Shown: positions 8,077 to 17,331 of the stretch, one piece after another | How positions within the stretch are numbered: position 1 is the stretch's first letter | Layout: the number at the start of each line of letters is the position of its first letter | NCBI GenBank assembly: GCA_024235015.1 | Contig: JACKNG010000005.1 | Location: 248,001-312,000 of the forward strand | Reading direction: 5' to 3' | DNA length: 64,000 nucleotides | DNA from: Gammaproteobacteria bacterium | Lineage (GTDB): Bacteria; Pseudomonadota; Gammaproteobacteria; Ga0077536 | Notes under the pieces: model-generated | Told to the model about the DNA's origin: nothing | Database searches by the model: none | The model's input: the letters and a program-made list of their open reading frames with translations, nothing else | Translations under genes and position numbers: made by a program

Positions 8077-8990
8077 ACGCCGAGCAGTTGTGGCGCGAAG
8101 TCGCCGGTGAGAACCTGCTGGCCGGCCCCGCCTGCGCTCCGCCGGCGGCCGCGAAAAGCCCCCTCGACCTCGCCATCGTCGCCGTGCGCGGCGCCGACGC
8201 GCAGGCTTTCCTGCACGCCCAGTTCGCCGCCGACCTGCGCACGCTGGGCGCAGACCAGGCGGTGCTCACCGCGTGGTGCTCGCCCCAGGGCCGGGTGTTG
8301 TTCGCCCCCGAGGTGCTCGCCAGCGAGGACGGCTTCCTGCTGCTGGTCGACCGCGTCCAGGCCGCCGACCTGGTGCGCCGGCTGCGCCTCTACGTGCTGC
8401 GCGCCCAGGTCAGCGTCGACGCGCTCGACGAGGCCTGGGCGGGTATCCGCGTGAGCGGGCCCGACCCGGCCGTGGCCGCCACCGGTCTCGTGTCGGCCGC
8501 CGACGGCGAGGTGCGCTGGTACCTCGGCCCGCAGGATCTGGTCGCGACCGCCTGGGCCGGGCTGGCGGCACCTGCCGTGAGCCCCGCGACAGCGCGCCTC
8601 GACGACATCCGGCGCGGGCGCCCACGCCTCGGTGCCGCCACCGCCGATCGTTTCCTGCCCCAGGAACTCGACCTCGACCAGGGCCGCGGCGTGAGCTTCG
8701 ACAAGGGCTGCTACCCGGGCCAGGAAATCGTCGCCCGGGTGCGTTACCGCGGCAACGTCAAGCGACGACTGGCCCACCTCGCCTGCGCCGCTGCGCTCGC
8801 CACCGGCGATCGCCTGGTCGAACCCGCCGGCGACACGCCGCGCGGGACGGTCATCGACGCGGTGTCACTGGCTGATGGCTGGGAGTGCCTGGCGGTGCTC
8901 GACGCCGAGGCCGGCGAGATCGCCGCCGCCGCGCATCCCGCCACGCCCTGCCGCCGCCTCGCACCGGCGTCCACCGCGCTTGCCGACTGA
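8073..8990 (+). CDS. ygfZ: Folate-binding protein YgfZ
   Basis: A 305-residue GcvT-like protein that supports assembly or repair of certain iron-sulfur enzymes with tetrahydrofolate. The diagnostic motif KGCYPGQE, holding the essential cysteine, lies near residues 210-218, followed by VARVRYRGNVKRRL. The start overlaps sdhE by four bases. Coupling to succinate dehydrogenase genes is sensible because SdhB carries three clusters. Confidence 0.93.
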   Translation: MNAEQLWREVAGENLLAGPACAPPAAAKSPLDLAIVAVRGADAQAFLHAQFAADLRTLGADQAVLTAWCSPQGRVLFAPEVLASEDGFLLLVDRVQAADLVRRLRLYVLRAQVSVDALDEAWAGIRVSGPDPAVAATGLVSAADGEVRWYLGPQDLVATAWAGLAAPAVSPATARLDDIRRGRPRLGAATADRFLPQELDLDQGRGVSFDKGCYPGQEIVARVRYRGNVKRRLAHLACAAALATGDRLVEPAGDTPRGTVIDAVSLADGWECLAVLDAEAGEIAAAAHPATPCRRLAPASTALAD

Positions 8991-9015
8991 CGCGTCGCGG
9001 CCGTCACACGGGCGG

Positions 9016-10023
9016 GTGATCCGCCGCGACGACTTCGCGCCCTCGCGCTGGCTGCCCGGCCCGCACCTGCCGACCATCTGGGCCAGCTTGTGGCGACGCC
9101 CGCCGCCGCTCGAACTCGACTTCGAACGCCTCGAGCTGCCCGACGGCGACTTCGTCGAACTGGCCTGGACGCGGCCCTGCGAGGCGCCCCTGGTCATCGT
9201 CCTGCACGGCCTCGAAGGCAGCCACGCCTCGCGCTACGCGCGCGCGCTGCTGGCCCTGCTCGAACGCGCCGGCTTTCGCGGCGTGCTGCTGCAGTTCCGC
9301 GGCTGCGGTGGCAGCCCCAACCGACTCGCGCGCAGCTATCACTCCGGCGACACCGCCGACCTCGCCCACCTGGTCGAGGTCCTCACGCGCCGCGCGGGCA
9401 CCCCGCCCTGCGCCGCCGTCGGTTACTCGCTCGGTGGCAACGTGCTGCTCAAGTGGCTCGGTGAGCAGGGCGCGGCCGCGCCGCTCGCGGCCGCCGCCGC
9501 GGTCTCGGTACCGTTCGATCTCGCCGCCTGCGCCGACCGCCTCGGCCGCGGCTTCTCACGCCTCTACCAGCGTCAGCTCGTCACCAGCATGCAGCGCAAG
9601 TACCGCGCCAAGTTCGCCGACCGCGCGGGCCCGCTGCAAGCGGCCGAGATCGCCCGCCACGGCACGTTCTGGGCCTGGGACGACGCGGTCACCGCCCCCC
9701 TGCACGGCTTCCGTGACGTCCACGACTACTACGCGCGATCGAGCTGTCGCCAGTTCCTCCGCGACATCCGCGTACCGACCCTCATCGTGCAGGCCGACGA
9801 CGACCCCTTCGTCCCCGCCAGCGCCATCCCGCGCGCCGACGAACTCGGCCCGCCGGTCACGCTCGAACTGACCCGGGGCGGCGGCCACGTCGCCTTCATC
9901 GGCGGCACCTCGCCGTGGCACCACGGCTACTGGTGCGAACCGCGCCTGGTCGATTTCCTGTGCCGCACTGCGCGCCCGGCCCGGGCCAGCACGGGCGGCG
10001 CCGGGTACAATGCCGCCCCTTGA
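9016..10023 (+). CDS. Alpha/beta hydrolase, YheT family
   Basis: A 335-residue hydrolase resembling E. coli YheT. The start of the fold (RWLPGPHLPTIW) is typical of the family. The nucleophile serine is in GYSLGGN, the acid is probably in QADDDPFVP, and the histidine in GGHVAFIGG. The oxyanion region is VLHGLEGSHAS. The physiological substrate of this family is not established. The GTG start at 9016 gives the family-like N-terminus; the frame stays open upstream into ygfZ without similarity. Confidence 0.85.
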   Translation: MIRRDDFAPSRWLPGPHLPTIWASLWRRPPPLELDFERLELPDGDFVELAWTRPCEAPLVIVLHGLEGSHASRYARALLALLERAGFRGVLLQFRGCGGSPNRLARSYHSGDTADLAHLVEVLTRRAGTPPCAAVGYSLGGNVLLKWLGEQGAAAPLAAAAAVSVPFDLAACADRLGRGFSRLYQRQLVTSMQRKYRAKFADRAGPLQAAEIARHGTFWAWDDAVTAPLHGFRDVHDYYARSSCRQFLRDIRVPTLIVQADDDPFVPASAIPRADELGPPVTLELTRGGGHVAFIGGTSPWHHGYWCEPRLVDFLCRTARPARASTGGAGYNAAP

Positions 10024-10045
10024 TTCCCGCACCGGAAGTCCGCCC

Positions 10046-10564
10046 GTGCTGACGACCCTGTTCCATCCACGCCTGTTGTTCGCCGCCACCTTCCTCGCGT
10101 GTGCCGGCCTGCTCGGCTGCGGCTCTTACCTGCAGTTCCACGATGGCCTCGAGCCCTGTCCCATGTGCATCTTCCAGCGCCTGTGCTTCATGGCTGCGGG
10201 CATCGTCGCCGTGGTCGGCGCCGCGCATGGCCCGCGCGCCCGCGGCGCCACGGTCTACGGCGCGCTGGTCACCCTCGCCGCCGGCGTCGGCGCCGCCATC
10301 GCCGCCCGCCAGGTGTGGTTGCAGCATCTGCCGGAAGACCAGGTTCCGGCCTGCGGCCCGGGGCTCGAGTACATGCTCGAAATGTGGCCGTTGGCCGAAG
10401 TCGTCAAGAAGGCCCTGCGTGGCACCGGCGAATGCGCGACCGTCGACTGGACCTTCCTCGGCGCCTCGATCGCCGAGTGGTCGCTCGTCTGCTTCGTCAT
10501 CCTGGCCACCGTGCACCTGGCCGCCATCGTCCACCGTCTGCGTGGGCCGCGCACCGCGGCCTGA
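10046..10564 (+). CDS. dsbB: Disulfide bond formation protein DsbB
   Basis: A 172-residue inner-membrane protein with four predicted helices that reoxidises DsbA and passes electrons to quinone. The first periplasmic loop has the redox motif CPMC, followed by IFQRLCF. The second loop has a cysteine in VPACGPGLEYML and another in GTGEC. A GTG start at 10046 puts the first helix at the right distance; an ATG at 10010 would overlap the upstream gene. Confidence 0.9.
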   Translation: MLTTLFHPRLLFAATFLACAGLLGCGSYLQFHDGLEPCPMCIFQRLCFMAAGIVAVVGAAHGPRARGATVYGALVTLAAGVGAAIAARQVWLQHLPEDQVPACGPGLEYMLEMWPLAEVVKKALRGTGECATVDWTFLGASIAEWSLVCFVILATVHLAAIVHRLRGPRTAA

Positions 10565-10575
10565 GGAGCCCCGTC

Positions 10576-11118
10576 ATGTCCGTTCGATCGACGACTGCCG
10601 TCCGCGCCTGGAGCCTGCTGCCAGGCCTGCTCCTGTGCGTCACGCTGACCTCGGCGACGCACGCGGCGGACACTTTCAGCGCCAACGCGCTGGCCGGCGT
10701 CGGCCGCGTCCAGGTCGAGGTCGAAGGGGTCGCCAACGACTTCGCGCGCTACGGCCTGACGCCCGACGAGTTGCGCCGGCGGGTGGAGGCCCGCCTCGCT
10801 GCGTACGGCCTGCCGGTGGTGGATGCGGCCGGCGCGCGCAGCCACGCCGACGCCGCCCAGCTGCTGGTCAAGCTGACCACCAACCGCGACCAGTACTCGA
10901 TGTACTTCTACGCCATTTCGCTGCGGCTCAAGCGCAAGGTTCCACTCGATGCCAGCGGCACCAGCTTCGCCGCGCAGGAAGTATGGTCGGAAGGGCAGCA
11001 CGGCATCCTCAACCCGTCCGACCTGAAGGCCATCTACGGCTACGTCGATACCCTGCTCGACGCCTTCATTACCGCCCACGGCCGCGACAACGCCGGCCGC
11101 CCGCTGGCCGGCAGCTGA
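10576..11118 (+). CDS. Unknown secreted protein
   Basis: A 180-residue protein with a clear Sec-type signal peptide (positive start, hydrophobic residues ~12-27, Ala-x-Ala-like cleavage near THAAD). The mature part mixes beta-type segments with VEGVANDFARYGLTPDELRRRVEARLAAYG, and ends in a helical region. I do not recognise a family. A GAGGAG ribosome-binding site precedes the ATG. It follows dsbB by 11 bp, which suggests cotranscription and a periplasmic location. Confidence 0.75.
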   Translation: MSVRSTTAVRAWSLLPGLLLCVTLTSATHAADTFSANALAGVGRVQVEVEGVANDFARYGLTPDELRRRVEARLAAYGLPVVDAAGARSHADAAQLLVKLTTNRDQYSMYFYAISLRLKRKVPLDASGTSFAAQEVWSEGQHGILNPSDLKAIYGYVDTLLDAFITAHGRDNAGRPLAGS

Positions 11119-11136
11119 CGAACTTCTGCGGCGGCC

Positions 11137-11154
11137 GCGCGCAGCGTTGCGCGC
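11137..11154. terminator. Possible hairpin between convergent genes
   Basis: A 7-bp perfect stem (GCGCGCA / TGCGCGC) with a 4-base loop lies 18 bp after the unknown secreted-protein gene, in the 159-bp gap to maeB, which converges on it. There is no T-tract, so terminator function is uncertain. Confidence 0.3.
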
Positions 11155-11277
11155 TCGCCTGCGGTCCTCATCGATCAGCGTGAGCTGCGGTCATCGCTTC
11201 GCGCGCGCCCGGCTCACGACGTTCCTCGCCACGTTTTTCAATCACCTGCTCACGGAAGCCGATGAGCCGGCGTTCGC

Positions 11278-13572
11278 TCAGGTCGCCGTTTCGGCCGCGG
11301 CAATCTGGGCATCGACCACCGCCAGCGCGCTCAGGTTGATGACCCTGCGCACGGTCGCCGACGGCGTGAGGATGTGCGCCGGGTAACGGCAGCCGAGCAG
11401 GATGGGGCCGACCGCGACCCCTTCGCCCAGCACCGTCAACAGGTTCAGCGCGATGTTGGCCGCGTCCATGCCCGGCATTACCAGCAGATTGGCCTGGCCG
11501 TCGAGCTGGCAGTCGGCCAGGGCCTTGTCGCGGATCGCGGGGATGAGTGCGGCATCGGCCTGCATCTCGCCGTCGATCTCGAGTTCGGGCGCGAGCCGGC
11601 GGATGAGCTCCAGGGCCTCGCGCATGCGTACCGCGCTCGGCGCATTGGTGGTGCCGAAATTCGAATGCGAGAGCAGCGCGGCTTTCGGCACCAGGCCGAA
11701 ACGCCGCACCTGCTCGGCGGCGAGCAGGGTCATGTGCGCGAGCTGCGCGGCGTCGGGCGTGTCGTGCACGTAGGCATCGCACAGGAAGTAGGTCCCCTTG
11801 CGCAGCACCAGCACGTTCATCGAGGCCATGTCGAGGCGGGGGTCACGCGCACCGAGCAACTGCCGCACGTGCACGAGGTGATCGTGATACTCGCCGACCA
11901 TGCCGCACAGCATGGCGTCGGCGGCGCCGCGGCGGACCATCATCGCCGCGATGACGGTGGTGTTCGAGCGCATGACGTCGCGCGCATCCTGCAGCGACAC
12001 CCCGCGCCGCCCCATGATGGCGTGGTAGGCCTCGACGTACTCGCGGTAACGTCGATCGGACTCGGTGTTGACGACGTCGAAGTCGACCCCGGCTTTCATG
12101 CGCAGGCCGAGCTCACGGATGCGCTTACCGATGACCCGCGGGCGCCCGATCAGGATGGGCTGGGCGAGGCCGTCGTCGACCACCGTCTGCACCGCGCGCA
12201 GCACGGTCGGGTCTTCGCCGTCGGCATAGGCCAGCCGCTTGCGCTCGGCCTTGGCCCGCGCGTAGAGCGGGCGCATCAGCAGCACCGACTGGAAGACGAA
12301 CTTCGACAGCTGCTCGCGGTACTCGCGGAGATTCTCGATCGGCCGCGTCGCCACGCCCGAACGCATCGCCGCCTCGGCCACCGCCGGCGCCAGCTCGGTG
12401 ATCAGGCGCGGGTCGAAGGGCTTGGGGATGAGGTAGTCGGGGCCGAAGCGCAGTTCCTCGCCGCCGTAGGCCGCGACCACCACGTCGGAGGCCTCCTGGC
12501 GCGTCAGGCGCGCCAGCGCGTGCACGCAGGCCAGCTTCATTTCCTCGGTGATGGTGGTCGCACCGACGTCGAGCGCACCGCGAAAGAGGTAGGGGAAACA
12601 CAGCACGTTGTTGACCTGGTTCGGGTAGTCCGAACGGCCGGTCGCGATGACGGCATCGGGCCGCGCCTTGCGCGCCTCCTCCGGCATGATCTCCGGCGTC
12701 GGGTTGGCCAGCGCCAGGATCAGCGGCTTGTCGGCCATCGTCGCCACCATCTCGCGACTGAGCACGCCGCCGGCCGAGAGGCCGAGAAAGATGTCGGCGT
12801 CGACGATGGCCTCGGCCAGGGTGCGGTGGGGCGTGGCGCGGGCGAAGAAGGCCTTGTGCTCGTCCATTTCCTCGACCCGGCCTTCGTAGATCACCCCGGC
12901 GCGGTCGGTGACGATGATGTTGTCACGCGGCAGGCCGAGGTTGTCGAGCAGGCGCAGGCAGGCAATGGCGGCGGCCCCGGCGCCAGAGGCCACCAGGCGG
13001 ACCTCCTCGATGCGCCGCCCGGCCAGTTCGAGCCAGTTGAGGATGGCCGCCGCGGCGATGATCGCGGTGCCGTGCTGATCGTCGTGGAAGACCGGAATCT
13101 GCACGCGATCTTTCAGCTTCTGTTCGACGAAGAAGCATTCCGGCGCCTTGATGTCCTCGAGGTTGATACCGCCGAAACTCGGCTCGAGGCTGGCGATGAT
13201 GTCGACCAGCGCATCCGGGTCGGTCTCGTTGACCTCGATGTCGAAGACGTCGATGCCGGCGAACTTCTTGAACAGCACCGCCTTGCCTTCCATCACCGGC
13301 TTGGCGGCGAGCGGCCCGATCGGACCGAGGCCGAGCACGGCCGTGCCGTTGGTGATGACCGCGACCAGGTTGCCGCGATTGGTGTAGAGCGACGCGGTGC
13401 TGGGGTCGGCAGCGATCGCCTCGCACGGCGCGGCGACGCCGGGCGAATAGGCCAGGGCGAGATCGTTCTGGTTGGCGAGCGGCTTGGTCGGCGCGATCTC
13501 GACCTTGCCCGGGCGCGGCAGCTGGTGATATTCGAGGGCGCGGGTGGCGAGGTTGTCGTCAGTGGCGGCCAT
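11278..13572 (-). CDS. maeB: NADP-dependent malic enzyme MaeB
   Basis: A 764-residue two-part protein. Residues ~1-430 form the malic enzyme, with ALAYSPGVAAPCEAI, the metal and substrate site VFHDDQHGTAII, and a Rossmann segment VRLVASGAGAAAIACL. Residues ~435-764 are a phosphotransacetylase-like domain (LADCQLDGQ region, PTA_PTB family) that is regulatory in characterised MaeB enzymes. It converts malate to pyruvate with NADPH formation. It stands alone between a convergent gene and ffh, 35 bp away on the same strand. Confidence 0.95.
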   Translation of the reverse strand: MAATDDNLATRALEYHQLPRPGKVEIAPTKPLANQNDLALAYSPGVAAPCEAIAADPSTASLYTNRGNLVAVITNGTAVLGLGPIGPLAAKPVMEGKAVLFKKFAGIDVFDIEVNETDPDALVDIIASLEPSFGGINLEDIKAPECFFVEQKLKDRVQIPVFHDDQHGTAIIAAAAILNWLELAGRRIEEVRLVASGAGAAAIACLRLLDNLGLPRDNIIVTDRAGVIYEGRVEEMDEHKAFFARATPHRTLAEAIVDADIFLGLSAGGVLSREMVATMADKPLILALANPTPEIMPEEARKARPDAVIATGRSDYPNQVNNVLCFPYLFRGALDVGATTITEEMKLACVHALARLTRQEASDVVVAAYGGEELRFGPDYLIPKPFDPRLITELAPAVAEAAMRSGVATRPIENLREYREQLSKFVFQSVLLMRPLYARAKAERKRLAYADGEDPTVLRAVQTVVDDGLAQPILIGRPRVIGKRIRELGLRMKAGVDFDVVNTESDRRYREYVEAYHAIMGRRGVSLQDARDVMRSNTTVIAAMMVRRGAADAMLCGMVGEYHDHLVHVRQLLGARDPRLDMASMNVLVLRKGTYFLCDAYVHDTPDAAQLAHMTLLAAEQVRRFGLVPKAALLSHSNFGTTNAPSAVRMREALELIRRLAPELEIDGEMQADAALIPAIRDKALADCQLDGQANLLVMPGMDAANIALNLLTVLGEGVAVGPILLGCRYPAHILTPSATVRRVINLSALAVVDAQIAAAETAT

Positions 13573-13607
13573 GGAGTGTCCTCATCCGGCGGCGCACCGC
13601 GCCGCAC

Positions 13608-14972
13608 TCATTGCATGGGAAAGCCGGGCGGCATCTGTCCGCGCATGCCACGCATCATGTTCTTCAGCGCCCCCTTCTTCGACAGCTTCTTCATCATCTT
13701 CTGCATCTGGTCGAACTGCTTGAGCAGGCGGTTGACGTCCTGCACCTGGGTGCCGGAGCCGGCCGCGATGCGGCGCTTGCGCGAGGCCTTGATCACGGCC
13801 GGGAACTGGCGTTCGTGCGGGGTCATCGAATCGATGATGGCGCCGAGGCGCTTGAGTTCGCCGTCATTGACCTGGCTCTTGACGTTGTCGGGCAGCCCAC
13901 TCATACCGGGCAGCTTGCCGAGCAGCGCCTGCATGCCGCCCATGTTGGCCATCTGGTCGAGCTGGTCGCGGAAGTCCTGGAGATCGAACCCCTTGCCCTT
14001 CTTGAGCTTCTCCGCGACCTTGAGCGCCTTGTCCTGGTCGACCTTCTGTTCGACTTCCTCGATCAGCGACAGCACGTCGCCCATGCCGAGGATGCGCGAG
14101 GCCATGCGATCGGGATGGAACGGCTCCAGCGCGTCGGTCTTTTCGCCGGTACCGAGGAACTTGATCGGCTTACCGGTGACCCGGCGTACCGACAGCGCGG
14201 CACCGCCGCGCGCGTCGCCGTCGCTCTTGGTCAGCACGACGCCGGTCAGCGGCAGGGCCTCGTTGAAGGCGCGCGCGGTGGCCACCGCGTCCTGGCCCAT
14301 CATGCTGTCGATGACGAACAAGGTTTCGTGCGGATTGACCGCGGCGTGCAGGCGCTTGATCTCGTCCATCATCTCGGCATCGATGGCGAGACGCCCGGCG
14401 GTGTCGACGATGAGCACGTCGTCCTGGGCACGGCGCGCCGCGGCCAGGGCGGCGGCAGCGATGTCCTCGACCCGCTGGCTGGTGTCGCTGGGGTAGTGGT
14501 TGGCGCCGATCTCGGCCGCCAGCACGCGCAGCTGCTCGATGGCGGCGGGGCGGTGCACGTCACAGCTCACCACCCCGACCTGCTTGCGCTCGGCCGTCAT
14601 CAGGCGGCGTGCGAGCTTGGCCGCGGTGGTGGTCTTGCCCGAGCCCTGCAGGCCCGCCATCAGCACCACCACCGGCGGCTGGGCGGCGAGGTCGAGGGCG
14701 CTGTTGGCATTGCCCATCAGCGCGGTCAGCTCGTCGCGCACCACGCGGATGAAGGCCTGGCCCGGGGTCAGGGTGCCGATGACCTCCTGGCCGAGCGCGC
14801 GTTCGCGCACGGCGGCGAGGAAATCCTTGATGACATCGAGGCCGACATCCGCCTCGAGCAGCGCGACGCGCACCTCGCGCAGGGTTTCGTCGATGTTCTC
14901 CTCGGTCAGGCGCGCACGCCCGGAAAGATTCTTGACGACTTCGCCGAGGCGCTGGGTGAGATTCTGGAACAT
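13608..14972 (-). CDS. ffh: Signal recognition particle protein Ffh
   Basis: A 454-residue SRP GTPase. The N domain starts MFQNLTQRLGEVVKNLSG. The G domain has GLQGSGKTTTAAKLA, DTAGR and the TKSDGDARGG guanine motif. The C-terminal methionine-rich M domain contains SGSGTQVQDVNRLL (here AAGSGTQVQDV) and ends in MRGMRGQMPPGFPMQ. The ATG at 14972 gives the canonical start. It is divergent from ypjD, as in many gammaproteobacteria. Confidence 0.97.
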   Translation of the reverse strand: MFQNLTQRLGEVVKNLSGRARLTEENIDETLREVRVALLEADVGLDVIKDFLAAVRERALGQEVIGTLTPGQAFIRVVRDELTALMGNANSALDLAAQPPVVVLMAGLQGSGKTTTAAKLARRLMTAERKQVGVVSCDVHRPAAIEQLRVLAAEIGANHYPSDTSQRVEDIAAAALAAARRAQDDVLIVDTAGRLAIDAEMMDEIKRLHAAVNPHETLFVIDSMMGQDAVATARAFNEALPLTGVVLTKSDGDARGGAALSVRRVTGKPIKFLGTGEKTDALEPFHPDRMASRILGMGDVLSLIEEVEQKVDQDKALKVAEKLKKGKGFDLQDFRDQLDQMANMGGMQALLGKLPGMSGLPDNVKSQVNDGELKRLGAIIDSMTPHERQFPAVIKASRKRRIAAGSGTQVQDVNRLLKQFDQMQKMMKKLSKKGALKNMMRGMRGQMPPGFPMQ

Positions 14973-15089
14973 GCTGAATTCGCTCGGAATATCCGCGTTG
15001 CAAGCAAGCGCGGGGCGAACTGCCGCGCGCTTCATTAGGGCCGGCAATTATGCCATCATCCCGCGTCCCATGGTTGCCCCCGCGCCTGC

Positions 15090-15890
15090 ATGAGCATCGT
15101 CCTGTTCGGGCTTCTCGCCATCGTGCTCTACGTCGCGGTCGCGATTCGTTCGTCGACCGGCAGCGTGGCCGCTCCGGGCGGTGACACGCTGAGCGCGCCG
15201 ACCACCCTCATCGCCGCCGCTGCCCTGGTCGCCCACGCCCTGGCGCTCTACCCGATGGCCTTCACCGCGCAGGGTTTCAACTTCGGCATCTTCACCGCCG
15301 CGTCGCTGGTCGCCTGGCTGATCACCGTCATCACCGTCATCGCCAGCACCCGGCGGCCGCTGGCCAGCCTCGCCGTCGTCATCCTGCCCTTCGCCGCGGT
15401 CGTGGTGGGCCTGTCGCTGGCGTTCTCGCACCCGCATATCATCCATGAGCATGCGCCGGGCATCGCGCTCCACATCGCGCTGTCGCTGGTCGCCTACGCG
15501 TTGTTCGCCATCGCCGCCGTGCAGGCGCTCTACTACGCCTTCGCCGAGCGCCGCCTGAAGGCGCACCACCCGGTGATGAGTTTCCTGCCACCGCTGACCG
15601 TGATGGAACAGACCATGTTCCAGCTCACCGGCATCGCCTTCGTGCTGCTGAGTGTCGGCCTGGCCACCGGCATCGCCTACATCGAGGATGTCCGTGGGCA
15701 GCACCTCGCGCACAAGATCGTGTTCTCCGGCCTGGCCTGGCTGACCTTCGCGGTCCTGCTCGCCGGCCGCCGCTGGCGTCGCTGGCGCGGCCGCCACGCG
15801 GTCAAGTACGTCATCGGCGGCACCTGCCTGCTGGCGGTCGGCTTCTTCGGCTCGAAGATCGCCCTCGAGCTGATTCTCAACCGCGCCTGA
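15090..15890 (+). CDS. ypjD: YpjD-like inner-membrane protein (CcsA superfamily)
   Basis: A 266-residue integral membrane protein with about eight hydrophobic helices and the cytochrome-c-assembly (CcsA/CcmC) fold. Conserved histidines appear in FSHPHIIHEH and GQHLAHKIVFSGLAWLTF. In E. coli the homologue ypjD lies next to ffh and yfjD, exactly the order here. Whether it truly takes part in cytochrome c maturation is not known. The gene starts 117 bp from the divergent ffh start. Confidence 0.85.
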   Translation: MSIVLFGLLAIVLYVAVAIRSSTGSVAAPGGDTLSAPTTLIAAAALVAHALALYPMAFTAQGFNFGIFTAASLVAWLITVITVIASTRRPLASLAVVILPFAAVVVGLSLAFSHPHIIHEHAPGIALHIALSLVAYALFAIAAVQALYYAFAERRLKAHHPVMSFLPPLTVMEQTMFQLTGIAFVLLSVGLATGIAYIEDVRGQHLAHKIVFSGLAWLTFAVLLAGRRWRRWRGRHAVKYVIGGTCLLAVGFFGSKIALELILNRA

Positions 15891-15899
15891 GCGCGGCCC

Positions 15900-17192
15900 A
15901 TGGACGACTTCCCGCTCTTCGCCCTGTTCATCACCCTGTTCGCGCTGATCGGCGCCTCGGCCTATTTCTCCAGCTCGGAGACGGCCATGATGGCGCTCAA
16001 CCGTTACCGCCTGAAGCACCTCGCCGAACGCGAACACGGCGGCGCGCGGCGCGCGCTGGCGCTGCTCGAACGGCCCGATCGCCTGATCGGCCTGATCCTG
16101 CTCGGCAACAATTTCGTCAACATCCTGGCCGCCCAGATCTGCACCCTACTGACCCTGCACCTGGTCGGCGAAAGCGGTTTGATCGCCTCGACCCTGATCC
16201 TGACCGCGGTGGTGCTGGTGTTCGCCGAGGTACTGCCCAAGACCCTCGCCGCCCTGCATCCCGAGCGCGTTGCCTTTCCCTCCGCGCGCCTGCTCGGCCC
16301 CTTGCTGTGGGCACTCTATCCGCTGGTGTGGCTGCTCAACCAGATCTCGAACGGCACCTTGTCGCTGTTCGGGGTCAACCCGCAGGGCGGCGCGGTCGAC
16401 GCCCTCAGTCGCGAGGAGCTGCGTACCGTGGTCAAGGAAGCGGGCGCCATGATCCCGCACAAGCACCGCGAGATGCTGTTCGGCATCCTCGACCTCGAGA
16501 ACGTCACGGTCGAGGACATCATGGTGCCGCGCGGCGAAGTCTACGGCATCAACCTCGAAGACGAGTGGAGCGACATCCTCGAACAACTCGTCACCTGCCA
16601 CCACACGCGCGTGCCGTGTTACGAGGGCAATCTCGACAACATGGTCGGCATCCTGCACATGCGCCGCGTGGCTCGCCTGCTGCGCTCCGACGAATTCGAC
16701 CTCGGCGACCTTCGCTCGATTCTGCTCGAGCCCTACTTCGTGCCGATGACCACCGACCTGTACGTGCAGTTGATCAACTTCCAGAAGGCCCGCCAGCGCA
16801 TCGCCTTCGTCGTCGACGAGTACGGTGACCTGGTCGGTCTCGTCACCCTGGAAGACCTGCTCGAGGAGGTGATCGGCGAGTTCACCACCGATCCTCAACT
16901 CTACGTGCGCGACGTCTATCCGCAGGCCGATGGCAGCTTCCTCGTCGACGGTAGCGCCAACATCCGCGAGATCAATCGCGCCTACGGCTTCGACCTGCCG
17001 AGCGACGGCCCCAAGACCATCAACGGCTTGATCCTGGAGACGCTCGAGGACATCCCCATCACCGGCACCACCTTCCGCGTCGGCGACATGACCATCGAGA
17101 TCGTGCAGACGCTGGAGAAGTCGGTGAAGACGGCGCGCCTGACCCTGATTGGCGAACGTACGCACAAGCCGGACGACTCGGGCGAGAGCTGA
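15900..17192 (+). CDS. yfjD: CNNM/CorB-type transporter (YfjD family)
   Basis: A 430-residue protein with an N-terminal DUF21 membrane domain (~1-190, including AYFSSSETAMMALNRYRLKHL), two CBS domains (~200-330, with VPRGEVYGI and RIAFVVDEYGDLVGLVTLEDLLEEVIGE) and a C-terminal CorC/HlyC domain (~340-425). Relatives take part in magnesium or cobalt homeostasis. It begins 9 bp after ypjD, so the two are probably cotranscribed. Confidence 0.88.
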   Translation: MDDFPLFALFITLFALIGASAYFSSSETAMMALNRYRLKHLAEREHGGARRALALLERPDRLIGLILLGNNFVNILAAQICTLLTLHLVGESGLIASTLILTAVVLVFAEVLPKTLAALHPERVAFPSARLLGPLLWALYPLVWLLNQISNGTLSLFGVNPQGGAVDALSREELRTVVKEAGAMIPHKHREMLFGILDLENVTVEDIMVPRGEVYGINLEDEWSDILEQLVTCHHTRVPCYEGNLDNMVGILHMRRVARLLRSDEFDLGDLRSILLEPYFVPMTTDLYVQLINFQKARQRIAFVVDEYGDLVGLVTLEDLLEEVIGEFTTDPQLYVRDVYPQADGSFLVDGSANIREINRAYGFDLPSDGPKTINGLILETLEDIPITGTTFRVGDMTIEIVQTLEKSVKTARLTLIGERTHKPDDSGES

Positions 17193-17270
17193 GCGCGCAC
17201 AGGGTGTCGACACGCGCGGACGTGAATTTTCGTCACACCGCCGGATCCTGCGCGTTGCGGCCGCCCGACC

Positions 17271-17290
17271 GGCGCCGTGCGCACGGCGCC
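17271..17290. terminator. 20-bp perfect palindrome before prsT
   Basis: GGCGCCGTGC followed directly by GCACGGCGCC makes a perfect 10-bp inverted repeat, then TTCT. It lies 78 bp after yfjD and 41 bp before prsT. It may be a terminator for ypjD-yfjD or an operator site; a -10-like GATAAA follows at 17295-17300. No loop separates the arms, so a cruciform or protein-binding site is as plausible as a terminator. Confidence 0.4.
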
Positions 17291-17331
17291 TTCTGATAAA
17301 GTGCCGGCAGCCGAATGCCGCTAGTCCTGCC

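Noticed and set aside
11374..14496. A 1,000-codon open frame antisense to maeB and ffh
   Set aside because: Same cause: high-GC shadow of two well-identified genes.
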